A stretch of DNA of 64,000 bases from Prunella strophiata (Eukaryota > Chordata > Aves > Passeriformes > Prunellidae), in assembly GCA_036583965.1 (NCBI GenBank), contig JAZBQD010000013.1, positions 13,912,618 through 13,976,617 on the forward strand, read 5' to 3'. The translations under genes were made by a program, and so were the position numbers. The notes under the pieces were generated by a model. That model saw only the letters and a program-made list of their open reading frames with translations, did not search any database and was not told where the DNA came from. Shown in pieces: positions 35,786 to 49,600 of the stretch (positions within the stretch are counted from its first letter, which is position 1; the number at the start of each line of letters is the position of its first letter).

Positions 35786-38700
35786 TTTGCCTATTCTGAC
35801 TCATTGGCAGTATTCTCTTTCATTAACAAGCAACCAGATTAAAATGCAGATACACTTGTTATGGTCCAGAGATATTTAACATTAAGAAGAATTTGAGATC
35901 TGTAAGGTGCAGCTAAGATTACCTTCTAGTCTTTTTTCCTTATTAACACATGAAGAGATATCAAAATACAGTTCTGCCTTAAACCAATCATCCTCCTGCA
36001 CAAATGCAGGGGCTCAGCAGGGAACCAAATTACATTCATTCAACATTATGGGCATAAAGCAAGTTGCTCTGTGGTCAAGCTGACATTTAAATACAGCAAT
36101 TCAGAATTATTTCATTTTCTGGTTTATAGAAATAGTAATAAAATCTGTATTGGTCACAGTCATCATCTACATTAAAAAACATTCTACAATTGACTCTGGA
36201 TTGCAGAAAGATGTTGTAATTAATGGCTTCCTGCTGGCTGCATTTTTAGTCACTGTGATTTGCATGGAGTTGGAGCTCTTTCCAGATGCTGGGAAATGAC
36301 AAATTTTTCCCCCAGTTTTCTCATAGTATTACTATTTCTACATGACTTTGCTGAGCATTTTAAACACAATTACACAGGTCTTTTATGTGTATGATAAATA
36401 GGCATAATGAAATTGGGTTTAAGCAGGCACAGAGGATTACAGAAAAGGCCTCTGATTCATAGTGTTAAACTTCAAGTGAAAGTGGAAGCAAACTGAAGTC
36501 AGGCTGGGTTAGATTTCCCAGCCTGTGTCACCCATGGTACAGCTCCACTAGCAGCAGTCAAACTGCATTGGTCTGACACAGGCTGATATATTTGGAAAAT
36601 ATCTGGGGCAGTCTTTGGTAGCCCAAAAAACAGTTATTCAGGATTCCAGGCAATTCAGCAAGTGCTACAATAATTTATTATCAGAATTCCAAAGGCTCCT
36701 TCCTTTTCCATCATAATCAATGGAAAAACTCCGGAAACACTACATAGACACACACACAAAGAAGAAAAAAGAAATTAGAAATTAGAAATCACCTTAGGGT
36801 CCTTCCAGCTAAAGAAAAGTATGTTTTAACAGGCATGATTTAAAATCATTCTCTATCTTCTACCATGGTCTCCCAATATAGAATTCAAGCTGCTGAGTTT
36901 CATTGAGTACAATGATAAATATAAGAGAGCACTCACCACACTTTGACTGGAGAACTCAATGAATGGAAGTGAAAAAATCTAGTTTAAGTAGAGCTTTATG
37001 TTTGGTTGGGAACACTTGCTGTAACTAATATTCATGATTATTCTGACAGCAAGGATCCAAAGATTGAGAGATGCTGCTACAATAGCTGCAGTAGAAGATG
37101 CTACAAAGGGGAAAAAACCCCAAAATAAACCACAGGCCAAAGACTCAGAAAAACAGGCATTTATTTCTTGCCAGCTTTTGTACCTGATATCTGTCACTGT
37201 TTTTAAAATGACTATTTGTGTTAGACAGGACTACAAAAGCTATTTTAAAAGGAAGCCCACAAGATAATAACTGTGGAACTGACCTATGCTGCATTTATGA
37301 AATGTCAGCAATGGAAGATTAACTGCTGATATGGGACAAATCTACTACCTGAAACAAAACTTACACATGGAAAGACTATTTGATTGAGAAAAAAGGCCTC
37401 ATATCTACTGTGGATGCCCCAGAGCAAGTTAATGCTACCTGCTGACCAGCTCAAATTAGTTTGTGTGAATAATGCACAGAATCCCATTTCCTGCATAGCT
37501 GGAGAGATGATTTGTTTCAAACTGGAGTTTGAAGGGTACAGCATGTGCAGAAAGGATATCCTTCCTGCCTGTTCTAGTGTTTGGTATTTGCAGTACTTTG
37601 TTCTTGCTGGCATTTCACCTTGCATGTCTCTCAGACATTTTAATATACTCACAACTGATACCATGCAGTAAAACAGAAGAAGCACCACTCAAATGGAGAA
37701 ATTTGTGCCAAAAAATAATAAATTCTTTGGATAAAAATATGCAGCCACAGAAAAGAACTTTGCCACACCCACCACTATCCATCACATGGTGGACACAGGG
37801 AAACAAATGTCTTATTTTCATTTTGTCTCCTTGTACCTATGTTCTGTTGTTGTTTATCTGGATAATTTAAGTAACAAAAGATTAAGCCATTATTGAGCTA
37901 CTCTTCCTAAGGAAATGAGACTTACATTACAATGTTCTCTCTGTTACTCATTAACAACAATTTTATTAATTCTTGGTTGGGTTCAATCTAATCTGACAGA
38001 GAAGCAGACATCTCAACCAGAGGATGCTTCCTAGATGAGATAAACAAGTCTGGATAGAGAAATGTGACTCAGATTAGTGCTTCTAGCCCCTGGAAAACAG
38101 GGCCTCCAAGGATGGAAATTTTCCAGGTTTTGTACAAATATTGTAATTGTAATAGGAAAGCATGCAGTGCATGTTTAACATGCCAGTCAATTCCCTGTCT
38201 CTGGGGAGGGTTCACTGCACTCATCCCTGTTCTCATTAGTAATTCAGTAATCTTGACAAATTCTCATCACGCAGAAATCATCTATTTCATAAAGTTACCA
38301 GAGTTCTTTGGCTGTGCACCATAAGGAAATCCATGCACATAGTCACTGAGCAGCAGTGACACTACCTTGGATAAACAGCACCTCAATTACACTAGCAAAC
38401 ATCTCCACTGAGAAAAAGATTTCATGTAAAAGCATATGTATATTACTTTGTATCTGTTAGAAAACATAGGAAGAAAAATACATCTAATTAGCAGAAAGCA
38501 CAGCAGTAGGTAGCTCTCACCCTTAGCTATCTGTTAAGAGCAGAAGTTGTCTGTGAAGTTGGTGTGCACCCTCCTCTGTTAGTGAGCACCCCCATTGCAC
38601 ATCTCAGTATCCTTAAAACAAACTTAAATCTGTAGTGCCTGGTATATGTTCAGGAAAAAAGAAATCACAGTGAACAGTGGTGGTGGCTGCTGTGGTGAAG

Positions 38701-41700
38701 GTGAGGAAGTAGAAGTTGTTAATTCCAGATTATAATTCAGACACCCTGAGTTGTAGACAAGCAGAAGGAAATAAGTTTGCTCCTGCAGGGAAGCAGTAAA
38801 GCCTTCCTGGTGAGCAGTGAGGTCTGCACGGCTTTAAGTCATTTGCAAGGTGGTGCAGAGCTGTTTCACTCAAGGGTGTGTAATGGGACAATGAGACACC
38901 CACACACAAACCAGGGGTCAGGGGTCAGGGGTCAGTGCTGCAGTCATCATGCACAGCTGTATAACATGAACATTGAGACAACTGAATTTCTGAAAGCATT
39001 CATAGGGACTGTGGAGACATAAAAACCCATGCAGAAATAGCCCATACCAGAAGAAATCAGAGTTCATGTCTAAAACAGCAAAATGTTCCAGGTCAGAACA
39101 CAGCTGACCTTCTGATCAAGCCATTTGACAGCTCCTGATCCAGAACTAGAAGTACTGACTTTCTACATGAGCACAAGCAATGTAGCAGTCGACCCAAATC
39201 TATTCCTTCATGTATTATTAACGTTTGACAGCAAATTATAAGCTTCATTTGCTTTCTTATGGACCTGAATGCTCCTCAGTCCTTCACCCTCATCTGACCT
39301 CTCCTAAATTCACTTTTTTAAATCTAAATTTGAAATTACAGTCCTTATGTTAGTGTCCAAGCAAACAAAAAAGTTACTTTCTAACTGTAGTAGAAGAAGG
39401 AAGTAGTTTGTTCATTTCAGTAATAAAACTAAACAAACTTGTCTCCAGTAGGATTCCTATGAGTAATTGTATTCAATACATTTCTAATTTTTCCAGGTCT
39501 CTGGTAACCTCCCAGTCACTACACCAATTCATAGGCATGTTTAGGCTAAAACACCTCAAAACTTTGCGATTCCCTACATATGATTTAGGGCATATGACGT
39601 GACCTGGGTATTTAATTCATGCCCCTCAGTTTCTGAGCCATCTTTCTACTTCAGCTCTGGCTTTTATTTTAGCCAATAAATCTGGCTAAATTCAGTTGAA
39701 ATGTGGGAAGCCAAGCCACATTACCTCCTGGGACAACAAAGGTCTTTCTGCCTAGATTTCCTTGATGCATTAAAAACACAAAGCTGTCGTTTTGACGTGC
39801 ATAGGAACTGCAGACGCTCAGTGAATAAACAATAATTTGTTGTTCATTTTCAGAAGAACATAAAATACTGTTCTTTTATGCCCACTTCTAACATAACTTT
39901 TAATGACACCAAATACTAAAATATTTCAAAGGATGCTCACCGCTGCAGATACTCCTATTGCCCACACTGCTATATAATTTTGCAGTAATTTACTACAGAA
40001 ATCTCTCTTTGTTCAGGCAGTGAGCTATTGCTGAAATACTAAAAGGATACAAACAGAAAATAATGTGCATTCCATTGAAGGCATAAATAGGAAGTTTCCC
40101 TCACTTCCAGACTCAGAATTGACAGTAAGAAGCACAAAGATAAAAGAGTACATAAAGATAGACCGTGTTTTTACAAAGTAACTCTTTTACAAGTACTGAC
40201 AGTTTTGGTGTTTCTCCCAAGCACTAACGTTCTGTATTTACTGTTGCATTTCATTTTATGGATTTTTCCCCACATTGAGTTCAAACAGAATAAACAGAAG
40301 TTTGAGTTATAGCATGTAACATGGTCAGAAAAGGATTTTATAGAATTAGATCAATTCTTGTTTCTTATCCACCTGGATTCATAAAACACTCATATTGACT
40401 CTGCTACTATAATCGGTGTGTTTGGTTGCTCAAGTTTCACAATCTCTTAGGAGCTAAAAGAAGAGCTTTTTATGAGAAAAGCAGAAGATAATTTTCACAC
40501 AATTAAAAATAAAAAAAAGTTACAAATACCTTCTGCTCTGGAAGTTTTAAATGGTCTTGAGACCAAAACAGGACTCTCACAGGAATAGGATGTATCAGAA
40601 AGATGGTGTGTGCTTACCTAAATATAGCTTTAGTGATGCAAATTTCTGCTTAATAATTCTACTAATAATTTAATCACTAACCTATGCCTTCATTGGCAGC
40701 CTGGGAATTGTATTGCCTTTGAATTTCCTGCTGTACCTTAATCTCTTGTCTCCTAAAATAGCAGGATTTTATATGGCAAAGAATATGTGAATCTGTGCTG
40801 ACATTTCATGGAAAGGTTCCATTGTGAATTGTGGCCCCTGCCCATGTTTAAAACATGCAAACAACCTTGGCTGAGTTATAGGCTAATAAACCCATTTTCT
40901 TCAAGCAAATTATTCTTTCATTCTCATGTTGTGTTGATGTTGACTCAGAATGATTTTTTAAAAGATATCCAGGTCAATCCAATTATTTATTTAATTCCGT
41001 TCACGTGTTATGGCTCTGAAAAGGTGACTTTCCATCATTGTTTTAAAATTACCACCTTCATATAAAAGTACTAAAAACCTGACTAGAAAACAGCAGTTAT
41101 ACTTCATTTTAAGCCATTCTATTGAAAATACTGGTAAATTCCATCCCCAGAATACTGATTACAATAAAAAGTATAAAGATGGTATTTTAAGTTTTTCCTG
41201 CAATTTCTACAGAAATACATTACACCTTCCAAAAGCAGTCTGGATTACACCTCACAGATTATCAGGGATTTAAACACTCTAACCCTCATCACAGGTAGAT
41301 CTCATTAACTGCTGGTCAACAAGTGCGTCTTCTATCTTGATTCATCAGCTCCTGAGGTATTTCTAAACAAGCAGAATTCCGCCATTTTCTAATACATTTA
41401 GGATCCTTCTTATTCCTTTATCATCATTTTGTGTTTTGCTCAATGTCTCACTAGAGCAGTAAGTATTAAATATTTCATTTTCTGTTCAGACCAATATTAA
41501 GATTCATAGCTTTTTTACTGTAATACTGATTGCCTTCACCTCCAACAAATTAGTAACTTAATATTAAACACACGTAATCATAGCAATGAAAATTAAAGGA
41601 AACACTGTATTATTCTGTGTCCTGGCACAGTTATTTAGACTGTCACTACATTAAACAAAGGGAACTTTCATCAATTGGCTCAAGAAATGTTTCAATATTT

Positions 41701-42275
41701 AAACTGAAAAGAACACAAAATATAAAAAGAAGGGTTATGAGTTCTTGCTGAACATAGGAGCCAGAACATTTTGATTTACAACCCATTTTCTTTGGTAGAC
41801 ATTACATACTTGTGAGCTTGAGGAAAGGAAGATATCTAAACCCAAATGGAAATAAGCTGCATGCACACTCAAGCCTAGAGCTGTATCTATTATTTTCACA
41901 GCTAGTTTCAATAAATGGCAACATGCTCCTCATGCATCACAACAACCAGCACGAGGCTACTGCACATAAAACTGGGGCTCTTGGCCAAGAATCAGAACAC
42001 TGCTGGATGACAGAAACATTTTTAATAAAACAAATTAACTTCCTCAATATTTGTGTATCAATGAAGCTATACAGACTGAAAAGAAAATTATACTTGCCAT
42101 TATTCCACACAGCCACCCCAGCACAGGAACTAAGGGAAAAGAGAGACCAAAGCTAAGGTCACATATTCCTGTTGATAGAAAGCAAATCCTGCCCAGCTGA
42201 GTCTCAGCCCTTCAAGGGGGAAGGTGCTGCTCTCCCGTGGCCTGGGGACCTCTGGTCACTCCCACGGGGCCTCAT
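35786..42275. other. Unique non-coding stretch, no gene seen
   Basis: A (GAAATTA)n patch lies at 36771-36790. Overlapping frames on both strands near 37305-37870 reach 127 codons but match no family. A 7-bp triple repeat lies at 38914-38934. No exon or transposon is recognised. The interval is otherwise AT-rich single-copy DNA. Confidence 0.5.
38914..38934 (+). repeat. GGGGTCA x3 tandem repeat (DR1-like)
   Basis: Three perfect copies of GGGGTCA. Each contains GGGTCA, a close match to the nuclear-receptor half-site RGGTCA, and neighbouring half-sites are separated by one base, which is the DR1 arrangement bound by RXR, HNF4 and COUP-TF type receptors. A chance 7-bp expansion gives the same pattern. 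Confidence 0.85.
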
Positions 42276-42375
42276 CCAGGTGAGGGTGTTCATTTGCCCA
42301 GGTGAAGGGGTGTGTTTGCCCTCCCAGGTGAGGGTGTTTGTTTGCCCAGCCAGGTGAGGTGTTCTCTGCTGCTGC
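42276..42375 (+). repeat. 26-bp minisatellite, about 3.8 copies
   Basis: Units begin CCAGGTGAGGGTGTTTGTTT (consensus) at 42276, 42298, 42324 and 42350. The first unit is 22 bp, the next two are exactly 26 bp, and the last is partial, running into a GCTGCTGCTGG patch. Internal substitutions separate the units. The surrounding 42180-42540 is GC-richer than average and carries several overlapping frames created by the repeat; none looks like a gene. Confidence 0.85.
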
Positions 42376-45300
42376 TGGGTGTCTTTGAGAAAGGTGGGGA
42401 GAGAAGGAAGCAATGCCTTCCACAGGACATCCCAGAAGAGAGCCAGTGCTAAACCTCTCCACTGCCACCCCTTCTACCACCCTGCTCACCTGACAGCAAA
42501 CCTGTGCCCTGAGCCCCAGAGAGCCCCAAAACTGCCAGCAGTACAGACTGCAAAAGCAGAGCAGTTTTCCCCCACAAAAGCTCCGTGGTTATTTGCAAGC
42601 ACTGTAGGATATTGTGGATCACAGTAAGTGGCAAGAATGATTTCTTGGAATTTGTTCAGGGAAAGGCTGAGGCTATGCATTCTAAAAATCAATAAAGTTT
42701 GAAGCACCAGTAAGACATAATATGCTGTAATATGTGCAACCCACACACTATTGCACTTGATTACAAGTGTAACTCTCCTCTTTTCTGGGAAGTCTTCTTG
42801 CTTACACCATTCGTATTATCACACCAGATATTCAGACACTTCTGATGTTTTGGCTTTTGTTGAGACTTATTTTAAAATTGTTTTGGGGTTGCTCTTTTTC
42901 TGACAGACTTTCTCTCCCCCAAATAGAAATCCTGAAAAGAGTATCAAGCACAAAATGCAGTTTAATCTGCTGAGTCATGACAAAGCAAATTTACTAAATA
43001 GATAAAAGAACCCTTCACACAATAATATACTAATGAAGGTGGTAAATAAATACACAGTGCAATTTTCTGGTTTCCTATGTGTGCAATATATGAGGCCATA
43101 ACTGCTTTGCTAAACTAACTGTGTCCTCCTAGAAAGATTTCCAATATCAGTTGGAAATTACAGCACTGACTGCATTGCTACTAAATAGAGTTCCCTGTTG
43201 TGTTTCCTTGATTATATGTAAATATTTCCTAAATTAGACATGTTTCAAGCTCCATCTAAAATTTAGTACAATAGGATATTGTGTCAAAATCATGCAAGGT
43301 AGAACATGACTACAAGGACCAACAGTCAAAGATTTATACCTTTTAGTTTGAAATGAAGGGAAAATAATTTATTCTAGATAATGTAATTTAACAAAAACTA
43401 ATAAGATACTCTGGGTTTATGCTATAGAAATTATGCCAATTTTCTAAACTATTAAAAAAAAAATCTGAAGTTTAGCTCATGTGAGTCCCTAAAGCCTCAA
43501 AAATTATTCCAACAATAAATTAAGAGCTTTAAAGTGGGATGTATAACAAGATGCTTTCCCATTACTCAATAAATTAAGCTGTTCAGTTGACAGGAATTTA
43601 ATATGCCAAATAATAATACATGGAGGAATATATTAATAATACCCTGAAGTTAAAAACTGCTCACCTAAAAATTTCTGGATTATTTTAAAGATGCAAAACT
43701 CTCATCTTGATATATTTTATATGTTAGAATTCTGTCATAATCATCTTTTCTGAGTGCTGAGAGTCTCCAGAGAAATGCTAGGAGAGTACTAGAGAATACT
43801 GGAACTATGGCTACTAGCTCACAACTGAGATGGTTCTGCTTAACATACTAAGAAATAAGAAGCTTCAATTAATGCAAGATTTCTTTTATTTCTATGAAAA
43901 TATGCTTTTAATCTATCAACCTACTTACCTATTTCCTCTGAACTTAATGGCAAATTGCATGGTATTTAATTTGCTAACTTTATTCAGATTTCTCTGCTAA
44001 TATGAAAACAACTCACAATGTTATTACTTCCTTAAAATAAGAAAGCTAGAGGGAAAGAAAAAACATTAGTTTTTCCCACACCCTCAAGGGTTTTGAAGAT
44101 AAGGATGCACTAAGAAGTTTACTTAAACTTTAATACCTCCTTTAAAATTTTGCACCTTATGCCACAGGAAATATAAATCAGAGTTTTAATACAGCATAGT
44201 GTTATTGTCAGCCATCTAAAGATGCTAAGTAAGCAGAAAACATCTCAGGCTTTGGGGAATTCTTGATGTTAATACGAGAAAATCCAAAATGAAATTCACC
44301 TTTCATTGAGGTGAATACCACAAAAATGCTAAAAATAGTTTATGGACACTGATAGTCTTCTCAATGAACACTGACATTTTCATAAATCCTTTTAGATATG
44401 TTAAAACCATACTCAAACAAAGGAAATAAAATTGTAACTCTACACTATTTGCCATTCATCCCAACCATGTTTTCCTGTGTAACCTCTAGGTTGCATTTTA
44501 TACAATTAGCCAACTTATTTTCTAATCCAATGGGAGACAACTTTTATATAAATGTTGAATGGGGCTAACTAAATTCTGAATTAAACTTCATCTTCCTGAT
44601 AAAATGCTTTCATTTTGAAATGCACCAGTTTTACTGAGACAGAAATATGATGAGCAATACAGTCCAGGTTTGGGTTTTTTAAGGAATATTTTTTTATTCT
44701 TCAACGGGCCAGAGAATAAATTGTAAATACATACAAGAGTCTGTCTGTGAACATGTGCTTAAAAAAACCCCACAGAATATTTCTTGTTTAATCCAAAACT
44801 GAGAGATGACTGAAAACAATCCCATTGCATTTATTCCTCAGCTGTTCAGCTTCATGACAGAATTGCTAAAAGCCAGGGAATTCAGTCTGTCCACAGACTC
44901 AGAGCTTTGAGATTAGGAAACGATAGGATCAGCAGTAGGACAAAAGATCTGCTTAGTCTGAACAGAGATCGTTCAGGACACAAAGGGCAAACCAGGACCA
45001 GCTGCTGCCAAGGAGCAAAGAACCACTCCTTAGTCCTGCAGACCCTCCAAGGGGCTCAGCCAGATGCCCCAGCAGAAGGCACACAGCTCCAAGGCAGGCA
45101 CAAAAGGGGGAGGGCTCTGGGAATGCCACATGCACCAAGCAGAGGACTTCTCTTCCCCACTTCCATTTCTAGGGCTGCATACTCAACCCCACATGCCCTG
45201 TCTGATGGGTTCTACAAGAGCAATGCAGGTAACTTCTGCAGGTAATTTATCTTCTCCTTAATACACCTTGCTTTTTCCTTAACACACCTGACACACTGAA

Positions 45301-46075
45301 TCTTCATTTCTGCAAGTGCCATGTGACACACCAAGGGTACACTTCAAAAATCATATCTCATCAGACTCGGTGAATTAGCATTTCTAGGGATAAAATGCCT
45401 TTTATTAGAGTGCCACTGAAGACTAGAGAGCTTTTTTTACAAACATTTTTGTAATAAAAACCGGTACAACCTACCTAAGGGTGCCAGGTGCACAGAAACA
45501 TTGAGCCATTTGGGCATAATTAAGCCCCCTGTTGCTCCCCTACTGCTCCTTGCCATCAGCAGCTGCTTGTTTTCTTTCTGGAATAGAACCACACATGCTG
45601 ATGGCTCCAGGAGCAGAGAGCTCTTTGACGACATGACTACAGATCTCATCACTGACTTTCCAATTGAAAAATGTGAAAATGCCAAATCCCACTTCAGAGA
45701 AAGCTGAAGCAGAACAGCACTTCATGAAAAGGATGATCAGAAAACACTGACTCTGACAATCCAAGGTATTAATCAATATTCATCAAATGATATTTTTGAA
45801 AGTTTTCAGTTCTGCAAAAAGCAAAGAAAACAACAAAAATTTTCAAATCCAGACCGTGGATTGCAAGTATTTTAGCTATTCCTCTTGTAAAAACCCATCT
45901 TTTTTTCTGTTGAAAGATCAAAACAAAAGCCTTTATGGAATGTCAAGATACTACAAAGCTGTATAAAAATCTTTCACACTGCTCATTTGAAGTTTCTGAT
46001 TCACCACTCTGCTTATCCATAAAAGTTCACATTTTTAGAGATTTCACACCCCAATTTTTAAAATTACTCTTCCCC
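42376..46075. other. Unique non-coding stretch, no gene seen
   Basis: A GC-richer patch at about 44980-45190 carries a 112-codon frame (44907-45245 plus) without recognisable domains. The stretch 45437-45776 has three overlapping frames on both strands and none is recognised. No repeat family was recognised. Confidence 0.5.
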
Positions 46076-46091
46076 TTACAAGGAAATTTTA

Positions 46092-46200
46092 GACCACAAT
46101 GAGATCTCCTGTCTTCTCTTCCCCACACTGAACAGACCAAGTGAGCTCAGCCATTCCTCACATGAATTTGCCTCCAGACCCTTCACCATTCCTGTGGCAT
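46092..46200 (-). repeat. CR1 LINE fragment, antisense
   Basis: CAATGAGATCTCCTGTCTTC, then CACACTGAACAGACCAAG, GAGCTCAGCCATTCCTCACA, CCTCCAGACCCTTCACCATT and CCTGTGGC, follow in order the antisense CR1 3' landmarks ('GAGATCCCCTCTCAGTCTTC', 'CTGAACAGACCCAGCTC', 'CTCAGCCTTTCCTCACA', 'CTCCAGTCCCCTGATCAT', 'CGTGGC'). Both ends decay abruptly. Confidence 0.75.
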
Positions 46201-46561
46201 GGTAGAAACCTACTAGAACTATTACATTTTTTTCTAGATTTCAGGATTTTACCAAATAACTGTTCCTTAAATTCAAAACATTGAATTTAGTGTATAATTT
46301 CTTGCATCTTTGATTCACTCTGAATAAAACACATCTAATTCATATTTACAGGTGTGACAGGGGAAGATACACTACTATCATCTTACTATAATTTGACTCT
46401 TCCACTTTCCCCCCAAATAAAAATTCCACTTCCCATATCACACTTGGTCCCCTTGATTTTTAAACTAGGAGATGTAATAGTCAAAGCAAAAATGAATGAA
46501 CATTCTCCCATTGAATACTCCCTGTAGTCTTTAGATGTTTAAAATTAGCTTAAAAGAGTGC

Positions 46562-46680
46562 CATAGTCTAACTGTGCCTCAATTCCTCATTACTAAAATA
46601 GAGCAATTTGTTTTCTATCTCATTCCCAGATCTCACAAAATTTGTAGAAAGACATTTGTGTGCAAACTTTTAAACTATTG
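46562..46680 (+). repeat. MIR-like SINE fragment
   Basis: CTAACTGTGCCTCAATTCCT and CATTACTAAAATAGAGCAAT resemble the MIR core 'CTCTGTGCCTCAGTTTCCTC' and 'ATCTGTAAAATGGGGATAAT'. CTATCTCATTCCCAGATCTC may continue 'CTACCTCACAGGG'. The downstream tail is weak. Confidence 0.5.
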
Positions 46681-49600
46681 GATAAATGAGCAATAGGCCA
46701 TATAATGTGATCATAACTGATCCACCAAAATATCTTGAAAATGTAAGCTTTTCCTTGTGGTAGAATTTTCAAACAAGCTCTTTGTTGTCGTTGTACACTT
46801 GACCATCTACTGGGATATTCAAGACTTTAAGCCTCAGTCAGGGTGTGCAAATAGTAACAACAACAAAAACCAGTCCTGCAGGATCAGGACATAGCTGCAA
46901 TGCCATCAGGCAGTGGCACAGGAGATGAAGGTTGGGCCATGCCAGTGAGTGTATCTGCATAAGCTAATAATGCACTAGGGACAGGTAAACGAGTCGTTGT
47001 CACACTCAGTTTTGGAAAATTGCAGTCTCTTTTGGGTAGGAGACTGCCAGGCAGTCTGCCAGGCAATAATTAGCAAAATAGAATAGAGCACTCAAAATCC
47101 AGATATGGCTAGCAGATTATTCCACATCTGGATTAAAAACCCCTCACATATACATAAACACACAAAACTAGGATTTCCAAGTTTTGTTTCAGTTAGCTGT
47201 ACAGAAATGGTTAGACTTTCAAGATAAGCTAAATGCCTTTATGACAAAACAAAGGCACTGAACAGTCTATCTGGCCTATCACAATCCTAGATATAACATC
47301 TGCTGTAAAATTTTTAAAACAATCTAGAGCCAAATACTTTGCTGTTAAGGAAACTAGCATTGCTTAATAGATGTCACTGGCATACATTAATTCAGACCAT
47401 CTGAGAATTAGGTCTCTAATTTTATTATTTCCATCACCTTTATGCTTTCAATCCTCTATGAATTTTAATTAATTTGTCTCCTCTAGGCTCACTGGCTCAA
47501 AGTTCTTTGAATAAAGAATGGGAATAGGAACACAAAGAGGAAGCAGATTTTTTTTTCTCCAAGTTCAGCCAGCTTTAACTATTTTAGCTAAAGGAGTCTT
47601 TCAGGATATTGAGTATTCTCAATATAGTTATGTATTTGGGTTTATTATCTGGATTCTGTAGTGTGTTATGTTTCATATGTGTGTCCTGATGCCTTATCTC
47701 AAACCTTGGGTTAACCAAATTTTGTTTTCTCTCAGCAAACAGATTAGGGGGGGAAAACCCTCAAAGCATAAGTGCCAATGTGACAGAAACTGTGCAGAAA
47801 TCTGTCTGAAATCCCATAAAAAAGAAAGGACCGTACAACTGTCCTCTGCAGAACAGAATGCTCATTCTTTATGGCATTTTACATGATCCTTACTACCTCA
47901 ACAGTCTTCATTTCAGCTCTGACCTAGGTTCTCACTTAGGTAACCTCTGACTCCTCTGCCCCTCAGGCATAAAAACCTCTTAACTGAGCACAGAGCACAT
48001 AATCTGAGTGGTCTGGGGATGCAAATGAAAACCTGAGTGCTGTTTTCATTCCAGGGCATCATTTAGAGAGGTTTTCTCAGTGCAAGTCCTTATCATGTGC
48101 CTTCCCTATAATTCGTCACATGTTCAGAGGCCAAACAAATTATCCTGTAATCCAGTGGGAAAGGATCAAAGCTGATACTTTCTGCCTTATTGCATTTGCT
48201 TCCAAAAGTCAAGGAGGATATATCTGTGATAAGAGTACAGAGCAAATGATCACGCAATAACTCCATGCAGCTTTGAAGCAGGGATAATCACAGCAGAGCT
48301 AAGTTAACCTGGATGCTGATTTCTTTTCCAAGGAAGATTTTTTGAACAGTGAGTAGTAGGAAGCTCTGCTTCCCACTTGGACCATCGGAGCAGCAGGACA
48401 ACACTCTGGGGTAGTGCTGAAAACTCTTTACTATATTCGTAGTTCTGTCGGTCAAGTTTTAAACTGTGCAGGCTGTGTAAGAAAAGCTCCCTAATTCACC
48501 TCTGTGTGGTGAAAATTTGGGCTATTTTGATAAAATTAAATTTTGAGGTATTGCTAATCAGTGGAGCGAAACTTGTGCAAGGTCTGCCAATATACATTTT
48601 TGTTACCAAGATGATGGCAGAATAGTTGCCGACACTCAGATTCCCTGGTGTAGCTCAATTGAATTGTTAAAATATAGACATATCAAATGATATTTTATAC
48701 ATTTTAGAATATCACTTGCATATTGCACCATATCATATGCAGAAAGTAGGGCCACATTTTTAAATTCATGTTATTTTCTAGCTCCTTCATTACCTGTGTA
48801 GGGCTTTAGTCAGAGAAGCAGAAAACAAGAATAGTGGAAGCACTGTAATAGCCCTGGCCTTACAGCTGGGATGCCATTATGATAAATCCTAAACAAAAAA
48901 AGATGAAATTACTGTCAGCAGCTCCAATATCTAGCTGTTAAATTTCTCCCTCTTGATAGATCAGAACTTGGGAAAATTCTGGACCATTAAAGATTTAACA
49001 ATCAAGGCAGGAGAATCAAGGTAATTCTACAGCCATTTTTTTATGTTTCACCCAGTGATAAAACCAGCTTTCCCTATGTTTCTTTCCAGTTCTACAATAT
49101 GCATTTTCTTTTCGATCCTTTCAGTCTTCAGCTGTGGTAGAAAACAAGAAAACAAGCCCCAGGACATCACAAGGACACACTACACCACTGTAATGGTTGC
49201 TGCAATTTTAATTGCAGGCAATTCTTATTTGGAACATTTTCTCCCATTTGGAAAAAGTACGACAGTAAGGAACAGGCCTGTGGATCTCATCAATTATAGA
49301 GAATTCTTATTCCCAGGTAGCACTGATTGCACAGTCAGGCTTTGCTCCAGGTACTAGGGCAAAGTGGAAATGTAATGTTTTTACACTAGGGTTGTATATC
49401 AATGTAAACAAAGGCACAATATAAGCATGCTCTGCTGAAAATCATAGATGTAAGCATTAAGTCCTCTCACCTTTTAATTTGTTGAAAAGGTAATTAGCAA
49501 AGACAATTATGAGATAAAGGCAATTTATTTTATGGATAATTGCATGCATTTCCAGTATGAGTAGATTTAGAATGGTTCACAAAGTATTAAAGCCATTCAT

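Noticed and set aside
37305..37688. 127-codon minus-strand frame
   Set aside because: Fully overlapped by plus-strand frames of similar length and no family recognised; a chance frame.
38914..38934. Triple GGGGTCA as a CRISPR-like array
   Set aside because: Units are contiguous without spacers and the context is vertebrate; it is a short tandem repeat.
42180..42540. CpG island / promoter
   Set aside because: GC-richer, but CpG dinucleotides remain sparse and the signal is dominated by the minisatellite.
44907..45245. 112-codon frame in a GC-richer patch
   Set aside because: Peptide composition is unstructured and unrecognised, with opposing frames; no exon boundaries supported.
45501..45707. 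Frame with a protein-like acidic stretch (ELFDDMTTDLITDFPIEK)
   Set aside because: Looks plausible by composition but matches nothing I recognise and has no splice context; two minus-strand frames overlap.
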